Shown here in pieces: positions 1-9,064 of a stretch of DNA of 64,000 bases. Location of the stretch: the NCBI RefSeq assembly GCF_025961205.1, contig NZ_JAOQNH010000001.1, positions 124,001 to 188,000 on the forward strand. Direction: 5' to 3'. Both the position numbers and the translations under genes were made by a program. Each line of letters begins with the position of its first letter. Position 1 is the first letter of the stretch. The notes beneath the pieces are model-generated. The model did no database searches. It worked only from the letters and a program-made list of their open reading frames with translations, and was not told the DNA's origin. The stretch is from Azospirillum fermentarium (GTDB lineage: Bacteria; Pseudomonadota; Alphaproteobacteria; Azospirillales; Azospirillaceae).

Positions 1-146
1 CCGCCTTCTACACCCGCCCGCGGTCGGTGGAGGATCTGGTGGACCACGCGGTGGGCCGGGCGCTGGATCTGGTGGGGCTGGACAGCGGACGCGTGCGCCG
101 ATGGGGGGAACCGCCCGCGGAACCGCCGGAAACCGTCGGCGCGTGA
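1..146 (+). CDS. ubiX: Flavin prenyltransferase UbiX, C-terminal fragment
   Basis: Only the last 47 codons lie in the window; the frame is open from base 3 and stops at TGA 144-146. The peptide AFYTRPRSVEDLVDHAVGRA and the following LDLVGLD...RRWGE match the C-terminus of UbiX. UbiX attaches a dimethylallyl group to FMN to make the prenylated flavin cofactor used by the UbiD decarboxylase in ubiquinone synthesis. The tail after RRWGE is a short proline/glutamate extension. The gene is cut by the window edge, not broken. The family call rests on the conserved C-terminal pattern only. Confidence 0.8.
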   Translation, partial: AFYTRPRSVEDLVDHAVGRALDLVGLDSGRVRRWGEPPAEPPETVGA

Positions 147-364
147 CGCCTTTTCCTTCGAAATCGAAAAATTCGCAACATTTGCAAGACCGAGCGCAAT
201 TACCCACGAAAATCCCACCTAAATTCATGTTTCTAAAAGAAATTTTGTGATTTGCACGAATCCGCCACACAGCCTCTTGGCATGTGGCTGCGTTTGCATT
301 ACACACAATCCGGTGCCGCATCCGCCGCCCGCACCAGCGGCCAAGGGATAAGAGGGCTGAACCC

Positions 365-1045
365 ATGTCAGGCGTGGAGCACGAAGCGATCCGCCGGCTG
401 CTGGCCGGTGTGCGGGCCTATCGTGCCCGTTACTACGAGCGCCGCCCCGAAAGCATGCGGCAGTTGGTGGCGAACGGGCAGAAACCCCAGGTTCTGATGA
501 TCGGCTGCTCCGACTCGCGGGTCGATCCGGCCATCCTGACCGACGCCGAGCCGGGCGAGATCTTCATGGTCCGCAACGTCGCCAATCTGGTCCCGCCCTA
601 CCAGCCCGACCAGAACTATCACGGCACCTCCGCCGCCATCGAGTATGCGGTCAAGATGCTGGACGTGCGCCACGTCATCGTTCTGGGCCACGCCCGGTGC
701 GGCGGCATCCAGGGGTTGATCCGCATCCAGGAAGGCGACCCGCCCCCCGGTGATTTCATCGCCCCCTGGGTGTCCATCGCACAGGCCGCCTGCGACCGCT
801 TCCTGAGCCAGGAGGGCACCGAGGCCAACGGCGAGAAAAAGGCTCCCGGCTGGCTGCAGGGCTGCCCCCATCTGGTGGAGCGCGCCGCGATCCAGGGGTC
901 GCTGGACAACCTGATGAGCTTCCCCTTCGTGCGCGACCGGGTGGAAGACGGGCGGCTGCACCTGCACGGCTGGTGGTTCGACCTGGAAAATGGCGACCTG
1001 TGGACCGTGGACTCCACCAACCGTGCCTTTGCGCCGGTGTTCTGA
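365..1045 (+). CDS. Beta-class carbonic anhydrase
   Basis: This 226-residue protein interconverts CO2 and bicarbonate using a zinc ion in the cytoplasm. The beta-class signatures are present: C48-S-D50-S-R52 and H109-A-R-C112-G-G, giving zinc ligands Cys48, His109 and Cys112 and the Asp50/Arg52 dyad. Length fits the family (about 200-230). An in-frame upstream start at 284 would add 27 residues of unrelated character; the ATG at 365 begins where family similarity begins and was chosen. It stands alone between ubiX and a small secreted protein on the same strand, with an AT-rich 218-base gap upstream that probably holds the promoter. Confidence 0.9.
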   Translation: MSGVEHEAIRRLLAGVRAYRARYYERRPESMRQLVANGQKPQVLMIGCSDSRVDPAILTDAEPGEIFMVRNVANLVPPYQPDQNYHGTSAAIEYAVKMLDVRHVIVLGHARCGGIQGLIRIQEGDPPPGDFIAPWVSIAQAACDRFLSQEGTEANGEKKAPGWLQGCPHLVERAAIQGSLDNLMSFPFVRDRVEDGRLHLHGWWFDLENGDLWTVDSTNRAFAPVF

Positions 1046-1226
1046 CACCCGTGGGAGCGGTCCGGCACATCATTCGGACACGGGACAACCGGCATTTTAG
1101 CCAAAGTCATGGCTGATGCGCGCCTCACGATGGATATTTTTGCCGCAGACGCGTTGCCGGCTCCAGCGGGCGCCCCTATCCTTTTCGGGGTGTTATGAAA
1201 TTGTCATGCTGGAGGGGATTGGCGGG

Positions 1227-1661
1227 ATGACAGGGTTTGCCGGGGGCGCTCATCGGCCCCAACTTTTGCGTGCCGTACACAGTGCCCGCCTGTTCGCCGC
1301 CACCGTCCTGACCGCCGCCGGCTTGCTGGCTGCCCCTGCGGCATCCGCGTCCGAAGGGGGTGGGGCCGCCAACACCTGCCCCTGGTCCCAGGACATCAAG
1401 GTGAAGATCGGCAAGAAGGAGCTGACCATCAGCCAGGACATGCTGAACCCCAAGGCGGGGCAGCAGGTCATCGACGGCTACGAGCTGCGCCCCAACCTGG
1501 ACCAGTTGCGCCTGAACATCCTGACCCCCCGCGGCGAAATGTGGGAAGCGTCGCTGACCCTGCTGGTCCGCGGCAAGCGCTGTGCCGCGTATTACGTGGG
1601 CAAGGCGTTCCTGGTCGAGGATGCGGAAAGCGTCATCTACGTCCCCAACCGCAGCCATTGA
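1227..1661 (+). CDS. Small secreted protein of unknown function
   Basis: This 144-residue protein has a signal peptide: a basic start, a hydrophobic stretch (LFAATVLTAAGLLAAP) and an ASA-type cleavage site near residue 40. The mature part is about 100 residues, starts with a Gly/Ala linker and has two cysteines (NTCPW and GKRCAAYY) that could form one disulfide in the periplasm. I do not recognise the family. The ATG at 1227 has GGAGG about 11 bases upstream; ATG 1206 is an in-frame alternative with a weaker site. It lies between carbonic anhydrase and the CYTH gene on the same strand but is well separated from both. Confidence 0.65.
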   Translation: MTGFAGGAHRPQLLRAVHSARLFAATVLTAAGLLAAPAASASEGGGAANTCPWSQDIKVKIGKKELTISQDMLNPKAGQQVIDGYELRPNLDQLRLNILTPRGEMWEASLTLLVRGKRCAAYYVGKAFLVEDAESVIYVPNRSH

Positions 1662-1785
1662 CGGCGGGGGGTGCGGGATATTGTCGTAGCAACGACACGA
1701 AATCCGCATACCCCGGTCTTATTCCCTGTGGTATGACATCTGGTGTGTACCGCCGGTGTCATAGAACCGGAACAGGGGTTTTGTC

Positions 1786-2283
1786 ATGGCTGTGGAAATC
1801 GAGCGCCGGTTTCTCGTGGACCGCGATGTCAGCCGACTGTGCCGCGATGGCGAACGCATCATCCAGGGCTATCTGCCCACCACGGGACAGCAGACGGTGC
1901 GGGTCCGGGTGGCGGGGGCCCAGGGATACCTGACCATCAAGGGCAAACGCCAGGGATGCTGCCGCGAGGAGCATGAATGGGAGATCTCTCCCACCCTGGC
2001 CACCGAGGTGATCCGTCATTCCTGCGACGGGCGTGTGATCGAGAAGATCCGCTACCGCGTCCGCCACGCCGGGCTCATCTGGGAAATCGACGTGTTCGAA
2101 GGGGCCAACGCCGGCCTCGTCATCGCCGAAGTGGAGCTTGAGTCGCCCGACCAGCCGGTTCCCCTGCCCGATTGGGTGGGGCTGGAGGTCACCAGCGACC
2201 ACCGATTCAGCAATTCCACACTCAGCCGCACCCCCTGCCATCCCCACCATCAGCCCGCCGCCCAGGCTTTCTGCGCCGCCTGA
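1786..2283 (+). CDS. CYTH domain protein (triphosphate tunnel metalloenzyme)
   Basis: This 165-residue protein starts MAVEIERRFLV, the N-terminal CYTH signature (ExExK-like; the lysine is Arg here). It continues with alternating charged beta strands typical of the eight-stranded triphosphate tunnel: R-V-R-V, YLTIKGK, EHEWEI, IEKIRYRV, WEIDVFEG and AEVELE. Family members hydrolyse inorganic triphosphate or related substrates with a divalent metal; some are class IV adenylate cyclases. The short single-domain form without a CHAD domain fits the bacterial NeuTTM-like group, so triphosphatase is the likelier activity. The last 20 residues (HPHHQPAAQAFCAA) are low complexity and probably disordered. 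Confidence 0.85.
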   Translation: MAVEIERRFLVDRDVSRLCRDGERIIQGYLPTTGQQTVRVRVAGAQGYLTIKGKRQGCCREEHEWEISPTLATEVIRHSCDGRVIEKIRYRVRHAGLIWEIDVFEGANAGLVIAEVELESPDQPVPLPDWVGLEVTSDHRFSNSTLSRTPCHPHHQPAAQAFCAA

Positions 2284-2419
2284 CGCCGCAAACCGTTTCA
2301 AAAGAACGCACACGCGCGAATTATCGAAGCATCGGACCGTTGCAGCCGCTATTCTGCCGGGATTCCCCTTCTGGGCCACCCCGCGACGGATCCTTACAAC
2401 CAGGGCGCCAAGGTTGCCG

Positions 2420-3706
2420 ATGCACGTTTCCCCCTCATCCGATGCGACGGCCCGTGACGGCCGGGACTGCCTGGGAGCCGCCCTGCTGGCGCGGCTGGAG
2501 ACGCTGGCGGGGTTCACCGACGGCGGGACAGCGCTGACACGGCTGTACCTCTCCCCCGCCCACCGCGCCGCCGCCGGCTGGCTGGCCGGATGGATGGAGC
2601 AGGCCGGCATGACCGCCCATGTGGACGCCGCCGGCAACGTGGTGGGCCGGTACGAGGGGGCCACGCCCGGCGCCCCGGCGGTGCTGCTGGGATCTCACAT
2701 CGACAGCGTGCGCAACGCCGGGAAATACGACGGCACCCTGGGCGTCGTGACCGCCGTGGCGGTGGTGGAGGAGCTGAACCGCCGCGGCGAACGCCTGCCC
2801 TTCGCGCTGGAGGTGATCGCCTTCGGCGACGAGGAGGGGGTGCGGTTTCCGGTGATCTTCAGCGGCACCCGCGCGGTGGCCGGCACCTTCGACCCCGCGT
2901 GCCTGCATGCGGCTGACGCCGACGGGGTGCGGCTGGGCGAGGCGCTGGCCGCGTTCGGCGGGGCGCCCGCCGCCCTGGCCGCCGATCCCGCAACCGCCGC
3001 CCGCGTGGCACGCGCCCTGGCCTATCTTGAGGTCCACATCGAACAGGGGCCGGTGCTGGAACAGGCGGGCGTGCCGGTGGGGGTGGTCACGGCCATCAAC
3101 GGCGCCAGCCGCTACACGCTGGGGATCACGGGCACCGCCGGGCATGCCGGCACCGTGCCCATGGCCGGGCGGCGCGACGCGCTGGCCGCCGCCGCCGACA
3201 TGGTGCTGGCGGTGGAGCGGCAGGCGCTGCACACCCCCGGCCTGGTGGCCACCGTCGGCCGGCTGGACGTGCTGCCGGGCGCGGTCAACGTCATTGCCGG
3301 CGGTGCCCGCCTGACCCTGGACGTGCGGTCGCCCGACGACCGCGTGCGGCGGGACGGGGCGGCGGCGATCCTGGATGCCTGCGCCATCATCGCCCAGCGC
3401 CGCCACGTCGCCCTGTCGGTGGACCAGACCAGCGAGACGCCCGCCGCCCCCTGCACGCCGGCGCTGATGGATGCCTTCGCCGCCGCCGCCGCGCGGGCGG
3501 GGGTGGAGCCCAAGCGCCTGCCCAGCGGGGCCGGGCACGACGCCATGGTGTTTGCCGGCGTGCTGCCCATGGCCATGCTGTTCGTCCGGTGCCGGGGCGG
3601 CATCAGCCACAACCCCGCCGAATCCATCACCGCCGCCGACGCCGGCCTTGCCGCCGCCGTTCTTCTCGACACCCTTCGCCACCTGCCGGTACAAGCGCTT
3701 TCGTAA
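2420..3706 (+). CDS. M20 family Zn-dependent amidohydrolase (allantoate amidohydrolase / N-carbamoyl-L-amino acid hydrolase type)
   Basis: This 428-residue enzyme belongs to the AllC/AtzC branch of M20, which cuts ureido or carbamoyl C-N bonds (allantoate, N-carbamoyl amino acids). Metal-site motifs are visible: GSHIDS (H93), GKYDG (D104), GDEEG (E138/E139), VHIEQGP (H206) and SGAGHDAM near the C-terminus. The dimerisation lid lies between about 215 and 330. The frame is open far upstream, through the end of the CYTH gene, but family similarity begins after ATG 2420. A second M20 gene follows after 54 bases, so the two may be co-transcribed. No ureide or hydantoin genes are nearby to fix the substrate. 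Confidence 0.85.
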   Translation: MHVSPSSDATARDGRDCLGAALLARLETLAGFTDGGTALTRLYLSPAHRAAAGWLAGWMEQAGMTAHVDAAGNVVGRYEGATPGAPAVLLGSHIDSVRNAGKYDGTLGVVTAVAVVEELNRRGERLPFALEVIAFGDEEGVRFPVIFSGTRAVAGTFDPACLHAADADGVRLGEALAAFGGAPAALAADPATAARVARALAYLEVHIEQGPVLEQAGVPVGVVTAINGASRYTLGITGTAGHAGTVPMAGRRDALAAAADMVLAVERQALHTPGLVATVGRLDVLPGAVNVIAGGARLTLDVRSPDDRVRRDGAAAILDACAIIAQRRHVALSVDQTSETPAAPCTPALMDAFAAAAARAGVEPKRLPSGAGHDAMVFAGVLPMAMLFVRCRGGISHNPAESITAADAGLAAAVLLDTLRHLPVQALS

Positions 3707-3760
3707 CCCCGCCGTTTTCGTACCCCCGGCGTTTTCGCAACAAGGGACCGTTCCGTTTCC

Positions 3761-4981
3761 ATGACCTCCTTCGATCTCCATGCCTTCCTCACCGCCCAGC
3801 GGGAACGGCAGACCGCTTTCCTGGCCGAACTGGTCAAGACCCCTTCGGACAATCCGGCGGGCGACTGCGCGCCCCACGCCGAACGGGCCGCCGCCCTGCT
3901 GGAAGGGCTGGGGTTCACCGTCGAACGCCACCCGGTGCCGTCCGAGGTGGTGCGGGCCAACGGCATGATCAGCGCCACCAATCTGGTGGTGCGCAAGCGG
4001 TTCGGCGACGGGCCGGTGATCGCCCTGAACGCCCACGGCGACGTGGTGCCGCCGGGCGAGGGCTGGACCCGCGACCCCTATGGCGCGGAGATCGTGGACG
4101 GCTGGATGATCGGGCGCGGCGTGGCGGTGTCCAAGTCCGACTTCGCCACCTACGCCTTCGCCCTGCTGGCGCTGGAGGCCATGGGCACGGCCCGCGGCAC
4201 GGTGGAACTGCACCTGACCTATGACGAGGAAGCGGGTGGGGAGATCGGGCCGCGCTGGCTCCTGGAACAGGGCATCAGCACACCCGACATGGCGATTGCC
4301 GCCGGCTTCAGCTATGGCGTGGTCACCGCCCACAACGGCTGCCTGCACCTGGAGGTGGAGGTTACCGGCAAATCGGCCCACGCCGCCCTGCCCATGACCG
4401 GCATCGACGCGCTGGAAGCGGCCAACTGCGTGCTGACCACACTGTACGCCTACCGCAAGGGGCTGCCGCAGCGGGTGTCGGCGGTGCCCGGCATCGGCTC
4501 ACCGCAGTTGACGGTGGGGCTGATCAAGGGCGGCATCAACACCAACGTGGTGCCCGACCGCGTGACCCTGCGCCTGGACCGCCGCATGATCCCCGAGGAA
4601 CACCCGGCGGAGGTGGAGGCCACCCTGCGCGCCGTCATCGCCGACGCCGTGGCCCATGTGCCGGGTTCCCGCGCCGACGTGCGGCGCATCCTGCTGGCCC
4701 AGCCCCTGTCCCCCCTGCCCGGCACCGACCGGCTGGCCCAGGTGCTGTGCGCCCACGCCACCCGCATCATGGGCGAGCCGGTGGAGGCCAAGGGCGTGCC
4801 GCTCTACACCGACGCCCGCCACTATGCCGCCGCCGGCGTGCCCATCGCGCTGTACGGCGCCGGCCCCCACACCATCGAGGAGGCCAACGCCCACCGCGCC
4901 GACGAACGCCTGCCCCTGGCGGACCTCTACAAGGCGACCGAGGTGGTGGCAGCGGCGCTGGCGGACCTGCTGGCGGAATAA
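3761..4981 (+). CDS. M20 family metallopeptidase with atypical metal motif
   Basis: This 406-residue protein resembles ArgE/DapE deacylases: LNAHGDVV (H92, D94), YDEEAGGE (E156/E157), an Ig-like lid around 185-300 and a late VPLYTDARHY segment. The usual GRGxxDMKGG motif with the bridging Asp reads GRGVAVSKSD, with Val123 at the Asp position and an Asp two residues after the Lys (D127). Whether D127 substitutes is unknown. Substrate cannot be read from sequence. It lies 54 bases downstream of another M20 gene on the same strand, so the pair probably handles related amide substrates. Confidence 0.8.
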   Translation: MTSFDLHAFLTAQRERQTAFLAELVKTPSDNPAGDCAPHAERAAALLEGLGFTVERHPVPSEVVRANGMISATNLVVRKRFGDGPVIALNAHGDVVPPGEGWTRDPYGAEIVDGWMIGRGVAVSKSDFATYAFALLALEAMGTARGTVELHLTYDEEAGGEIGPRWLLEQGISTPDMAIAAGFSYGVVTAHNGCLHLEVEVTGKSAHAALPMTGIDALEAANCVLTTLYAYRKGLPQRVSAVPGIGSPQLTVGLIKGGINTNVVPDRVTLRLDRRMIPEEHPAEVEATLRAVIADAVAHVPGSRADVRRILLAQPLSPLPGTDRLAQVLCAHATRIMGEPVEAKGVPLYTDARHYAAAGVPIALYGAGPHTIEEANAHRADERLPLADLYKATEVVAAALADLLAE

Positions 4982-5204
4982 TCCACATCGTACAGAAAGC
5001 GGGGCGCCGCCGGGCTGCCCCGCGTTTCTGCCGCATTGACCGGGGTGTGCTCGGCCGTTACCCTGCCGGCCATGGAAAAGCGCCTCGCGTCCCCGTTCCT
5101 GCTGCGGCAGAACCTGCGAATTAGCGGCCCGGTCCTCCTGTGAGGGCCGGGAAGACCGTCATTCAGACCGTTTGTTGACCGCTGTTCGCCAGGACCGAGA
5201 CACC

Positions 5205-5540
5205 ATGCTCTGCGATTCCACCGTCCGCGCCGTTGTGGCGCCCACCGCTCCCCAAGCGTCCGATGATTCCCGTGAGGTGATCCCCAGCCGGGTGGTCACC
5301 TTCAGCCTGCGGGCCAGCGCCGACCCCGGCGTGCTTCCCCGTGCGCTGGAACTGTTCGCCAAGCGCGGGCTGGTGCCCTTGAGCCTGCGCAGCGAACTGG
5401 CCGCCACGCTCGACATCCTGGCCGTGGAGATCGAGATCCAGGGGATGGGGCGCCGCGAATCGGACCATGTGGCCAATTGCCTGCGCACCATCCCCATGAT
5501 CTGTCAGGTGATGACCAGCGACCGTCTGCTGGGCGCCTGA
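5205..5540 (+). CDS. Small ACT-domain protein (acetolactate synthase small-subunit-like)
   Basis: This 111-residue protein carries one ACT-like fold: RVVTFSLRASADPGVLPRAL is the beta-alpha start, followed by FAKRGLVPLSL and a strand LDILAVEIEIQG. ACT domains bind small ligands, usually amino acids, and regulate enzymes; this arrangement recalls IlvN/IlvM-type subunits, but no ilv gene is adjacent. The ATG at 5205 is used; a TTG 11 codons upstream keeps the frame but adds nothing conserved. The N-terminal 35 residues are low complexity. It ends 12 bases before the convergent pssA stop. Confidence 0.65.
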   Translation: MLCDSTVRAVVAPTAPQASDDSREVIPSRVVTFSLRASADPGVLPRALELFAKRGLVPLSLRSELAATLDILAVEIEIQGMGRRESDHVANCLRTIPMICQVMTSDRLLGA

Positions 5541-5552
5541 TCCCGCCGGCCC

Positions 5553-6434
5553 TCAGTGTGCGGGCGGCGGGCCGTCGGCTTCCGCCGCCGCACCGGCGAT
5601 GGCCGGGGGCGACTGCATGTGGGCGGCGGCGCGCTTCAGGGTGTGGAACCGCCGCAGCGACACCGGGATCAGCACCAGATAGGCCACGCCCAGGAAGAAC
5701 AGCGTCCACCACGGCTGGCTGACCAGGAAGGCGGCGACCAGCCCCACCCCCACCAGCGCCGGCACCACATAGTTCTGCGGCACCCGCATGCCCTTGCCGG
5801 AAAAGGTGGGGATGGTGGACACCATCAGCCCGCCGACCATCAGCGTCCACGGCACCACCAGCAGCGGATGGGCGGGCAGGCTGCCCACCTCGAATCCCGC
5901 CACCAGGGGCAGCAGCACCAGCCCCGCCCCCGCCGGGGCCGGAACCCCGGTGAAGTAGTTGAAGGCGAAGGGCGGCAGGTCGGTCGCCCCCAGCCCGGCG
6001 TTGAACCGGGCCAGGCGGAGCGCGCAGCACACCGCATAGGCCAGCGCCGAAATCCACCCCAGGCTCCCCGCCTCGCTCAGCGCCCACAGATAGACCGTGA
6101 GCGCCGGGGCGACGCCGAAGCTGATGGCGTCGGACAAGCTGTCCAGCTCCGCCCCGAACTTGCTCTGCCCGTTCAGCAGCCGGGCGATCCGCCCGTCCAG
6201 CGCGTCGAGCACGGCGGCGATCACGATGGCGATCACCGCCTCCTGCCAACGGGCGTGGATGGCGAAACGGATGGCGGTCAGCCCGGCGCACAGCGCCAGA
6301 ACCGTCAGCACGTTGGGCAGCAGGTGGTTGATCGACAACCCCTTCAGCCGCGGATACGGGCGGCGGGCCTTGCGCTTGCGGAACACGCCGGGCTTGAACA
6401 CCCCCGACTGGAAGACGGGCGGACGCTTCATCAA
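5553..6434 (-). CDS. pssA: CDP-diacylglycerol--serine O-phosphatidyltransferase
   Basis: This 293-residue membrane enzyme makes phosphatidylserine from CDP-diacylglycerol and serine. The CDP-alcohol phosphotransferase motif is intact: [11 protein letters not shown]...[10 protein letters not shown], with the DG-AR-G-D-D residues in the right spacing. About eight hydrophobic segments follow an Arg/Lys-rich N-terminus. Its ATG overlaps the psd stop by 4 bases (ATGA), so the two steps of phosphatidylethanolamine synthesis are translationally coupled. The C-terminus is a proline-rich tail after the last membrane segment. Confidence 0.95.
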   Translation of the reverse strand: MMKRPPVFQSGVFKPGVFRKRKARRPYPRLKGLSINHLLPNVLTVLALCAGLTAIRFAIHARWQEAVIAIVIAAVLDALDGRIARLLNGQSKFGAELDSLSDAISFGVAPALTVYLWALSEAGSLGWISALAYAVCCALRLARFNAGLGATDLPPFAFNYFTGVPAPAGAGLVLLPLVAGFEVGSLPAHPLLVVPWTLMVGGLMVSTIPTFSGKGMRVPQNYVVPALVGVGLVAAFLVSQPWWTLFFLGVAYLVLIPVSLRRFHTLKRAAAHMQSPPAIAGAAAEADGPPPAH

Positions 6435-7126
6435 CGAATCTCACCCTGCCGTTGCGGTTCGGTCGATGTCAGGTCGGCCAGCACCGTTTCGCCGCCGATG
6501 GCGAGCTGCCCCACGCACACCAGCGGGTTCACCCCGTCGGGCAGGTAGATGTCGGTGCGGCTGCCGAAGCGGATCAGGCCGTAACGCTCGCCCGTGCGCA
6601 CCCGCTGCCCCGGCTTGAGATGGCAGATGATGCGCCGCGCCACCAGTCCGGCGATCTGGACATAGGCGATTTCCTGGCCGTTGGGCATGCGCTGGCGCAC
6701 GGCCATGCGCTCGTTCTCGTCGCTGGCCTTGTCCAAGGCTGCGTTGAGGAACTTGCCCTTGTGGTATTCCACGGCCAGCACCTCGCCCGCGGCCGGGGTG
6801 CGGTTGATGTGGACGTTGAACACGTTGAGGAAGATGGAGATGCGGGTGCGCGGCTGCGGCCCCATGCCCAGTTCCACCGGGGGAACGGCGGGGGTGATCA
6901 TGGTGACCCGCCCATCGGCGGGGCTGACCAGCAGCCCGTCGCGCGCCGGGACCGTGCGGTCGGGGTCGCGGAAGAAATAGACGCACCACAGCGTCACCAC
7001 CAGCCCCAGCCAGCCCAGCGGCTGGGCCACGAACAGCCCGAGAAGCAGCGAGACAACGGCGAAAGCGGCGATGAACGGCCAGCCGGCGCGGTTGATGGGC
7101 ACAATGACGGTTTTCAAGGCGGACAT
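6431..7126 (-). CDS. psd: Phosphatidylserine decarboxylase proenzyme
   Basis: This 231-residue protein decarboxylates phosphatidylserine to phosphatidylethanolamine. Two membrane segments lie near 13-35 and 37-51. The self-cleavage site is G188-S189 in LIRFGSRTD; the serine becomes the pyruvoyl group of the alpha chain, leaving a short C-terminal subunit. The length fits the short PSD type common in alphaproteobacteria rather than the 320-residue E. coli type. It is the first gene of a psd-pssA operon and overlaps pssA by 4 bases. The gap upstream (7127-7241) separates it from a divergent gene and likely holds both promoters. Confidence 0.95.
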   Translation of the reverse strand: MSALKTVIVPINRAGWPFIAAFAVVSLLLGLFVAQPLGWLGLVVTLWCVYFFRDPDRTVPARDGLLVSPADGRVTMITPAVPPVELGMGPQPRTRISIFLNVFNVHINRTPAAGEVLAVEYHKGKFLNAALDKASDENERMAVRQRMPNGQEIAYVQIAGLVARRIICHLKPGQRVRTGERYGLIRFGSRTDIYLPDGVNPLVCVGQLAIGGETVLADLTSTEPQRQGEIR

Positions 7127-7241
7127 CGCCGGACGCTAACCCCTCAGCTCAAAAATCGAAGCGGCGCATTCTAGTCCCCCCACCACGGCCTTTACAGTTT
7201 TTTAGCGGGGGTGCAGCATTGTGCATGATCCTTCCCCGGCT

Positions 7242-7799
7242 ATGAATGGGCGAAACCCCGTGTCCGTTCCCACCACCGCCCGATTGGACCGTCTGCACAC
7301 GCTGGCCCAGGTGGCGGCGTCGGGGCGGCCCGTCGCCATGAACGCCCTCTACATGACGCCCGAGGGGGTGCTGGCCGTCGCCAGCCCGCCGCGGCCGTCC
7401 AAGCTGAATTTCGTGGTGGATGGGCTGATGTTCCATGCCTCCATCGCCCCGGCCCCCATCGCCCCGGCCCCCATCGCCCCGGCCCCCATCGCCTTGGCCA
7501 ACAAGGACGACGGCAGCGGCGACCCCGGATCGGTGGGCCAGATCTGGGCCGAGGTGGGGATGATCCCCTTCACCGCCCAGTCGCCCCACACCCGCCGCAC
7601 GCTCATCAACCTGCTGCGCTCGATCCAGTCCATGGGCCTGCCGCGCGCCCGGTTCGTGGTGGAGGGGCAGCACAAGATCCTGCTGTTCTGCGAATGCCGC
7701 ACCGAACAGCCGATGAACGCCGACGACCTGATCTATGAGATCGTGCTGCTGGTGCAGGAGGCGCGGCCCTTCCTGCGCCTGCTGGCGGAGTATCTGTAA
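7242..7799 (+). CDS. Conserved-looking protein of unknown function with an APIAP repeat
   Basis: This 185-residue soluble protein has no recognised domain. The N-terminal half has a short strand-rich part (LNFVVDGLMF), then a low-complexity linker made of three to four copies of A-P-I-A-P coded by a 15-base tandem repeat. The C-terminal half is regular: IWAEVGMIPFT, RRTLINLLRSI, RFVVEGQHKILLFCE and a final helix LIYEIVLLVQEARPFLRLLAEYL, suggesting a compact alpha/beta domain. ATG 7242 is chosen; a GTG at 7221 is an in-frame alternative and neither has a strong ribosome site. It is divergent from psd and converges on the LysM gene 3 bases away. Confidence 0.6.
   Translation: MNGRNPVSVPTTARLDRLHTLAQVAASGRPVAMNALYMTPEGVLAVASPPRPSKLNFVVDGLMFHASIAPAPIAPAPIAPAPIALANKDDGSGDPGSVGQIWAEVGMIPFTAQSPHTRRTLINLLRSIQSMGLPRARFVVEGQHKILLFCECRTEQPMNADDLIYEIVLLVQEARPFLRLLAEYL
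7446..7495 (+). repeat. 15-base in-frame tandem repeat
   Basis: The unit gccccggcccccatc is repeated about three and a half times without mismatch until the last copy, coding the alternating A-P-I-A-P linker of the surrounding gene. Copy number should be prone to slippage. Confidence 0.9.
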
Positions 7800-7802
7800 C
7801 CC

Positions 7803-8960
7803 TTAATTCGACGCCGGAATGGCGAAGATCTGCCCCGGATAGATCATGTCCGGGTCGCGGATCTGTTCGCGGTTGGCCTGATAGATCTGGGTGTAGCGCA
7901 GCCCCTCGCCCAGGGTGCGGCGGGCGATGCGCCACAGGCTGTTGCCCGGCTGGACCACCACCGACCGCCCGTCGGCCATGTCGGGCGGCACCTCCGACAC
8001 CTGCACCGGCATTTCCACCCGCGCGGTCACCTTGCCCGCCGCGCTCACCTGATCGGCGCGCAGGGTGTAGAGGCCGGGGTCGATGGGCCGGTCGGGGCTG
8101 AGCCGCCAATGACCATTCGGGTCGGTGTGGGCACGCCCCACCAGGATGTTGTCGAGATAGAGCTGGACCGAGGCGCCGGGCACGCCGCGTCCCCCCAGCG
8201 CCACATGCCCGCCCTTGTCGTAATCCAGGGAATCGACGGCCACCCCATCCTTGGGCATGGGCTGCCGGTCGGCGGCGGGCGGCGGCTGGAGCACCACGCT
8301 GGGCGCCCCGCCCTCCCGCGGCATCGATACCGCCACCGGCTGGGCCACCGGCTGGATCACCGCCGGTTCGGCGGCGGGCGGCGGGGCGGCGGGCATGGCC
8401 GGGGCCGCCGCGGGAACCGGCGCCGGGACGGGAGCCACAGGAACCGGGGCCGCCGGATCGGGCACGGCCACCACCACCACCCGCTCCGACGGGACCGGCG
8501 GCGAATCGCCCTTGCGCTCTTCCAGGCTCAATTCACGGCTGCCGGGGGACAGGGGGGCGGTGGGCACGGCAACCCATTCACCGCGCGGGTCCGCCTTGAC
8601 CTGGGCGATGGGGGCGCCGTTGTCCAGCAGGGTCACGGTGGAATCCGGGGCCGCGCGTCCGGCCACCACGGTTTCGCCCTGGGGGGTGACGCGCACGATG
8701 TCGAACCGCGGGCCGGGCGGTTCCGGCGGCGGGGCCGGGGCTGCCGCGGGGGCCGGAGCCGGGGCCGGCGGGGCCGGCGGCAGGGCGATGGCCACCGGCG
8801 GAGGCGGCGGGGCGGCGATGCGCGGGCTGGGGGCGCCGCCGCCGATGGGCGGCCAGGGATAGGGGGAGTCCGGTGCGTTGGCCTGGCGTTCGTACAGAAA
8901 CAGCCCCAGCGCGGCCAACGCGGCCACCCCGCCGATGCCAAGGGCAAAAGATCGTTTCAC
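7803..8960 (-). CDS. LysM domain protein with N-terminal membrane anchor and Pro/Ala-rich linkers
   Basis: This 385-residue protein starts at GTG 8960 (VKRSFALGIGG), preceded by AAGGTG at a good distance. Residues about 5-22 form a single membrane anchor or uncleaved signal. Long Pro/Ala linkers separate two Ig-like or carboxypeptidase-regulatory-like modules (FDIVRVTPQGETVVAG... and VDSLDYDKGGHVALGG...). The C-terminal 50 residues are a LysM domain (QPGNSLWRIARRTLGEG ... DMIYPGQIFAIP) that binds peptidoglycan. The layout is that of an inner-membrane or periplasmic cell-wall-binding protein. The frame stays open far upstream, antisense to nothing meaningful, so the start was set by the hydrophobic segment. 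Confidence 0.85.
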   Translation of the reverse strand: MKRSFALGIGGVAALAALGLFLYERQANAPDSPYPWPPIGGGAPSPRIAAPPPPPVAIALPPAPPAPAPAPAAAPAPPPEPPGPRFDIVRVTPQGETVVAGRAAPDSTVTLLDNGAPIAQVKADPRGEWVAVPTAPLSPGSRELSLEERKGDSPPVPSERVVVVAVPDPAAPVPVAPVPAPVPAAAPAMPAAPPPAAEPAVIQPVAQPVAVSMPREGGAPSVVLQPPPAADRQPMPKDGVAVDSLDYDKGGHVALGGRGVPGASVQLYLDNILVGRAHTDPNGHWRLSPDRPIDPGLYTLRADQVSAAGKVTARVEMPVQVSEVPPDMADGRSVVVQPGNSLWRIARRTLGEGLRYTQIYQANREQIRDPDMIYPGQIFAIPASN

Positions 8961-9064
8961 GGCCTGCACCTTGCGAACACACACACGGCCACCCCGCCGG
9001 GGCCGCATCCCGCCGCCCACTGTGTGCTGAACCGGCGGCGGGATCAACCATGAGCATAGTGCGG

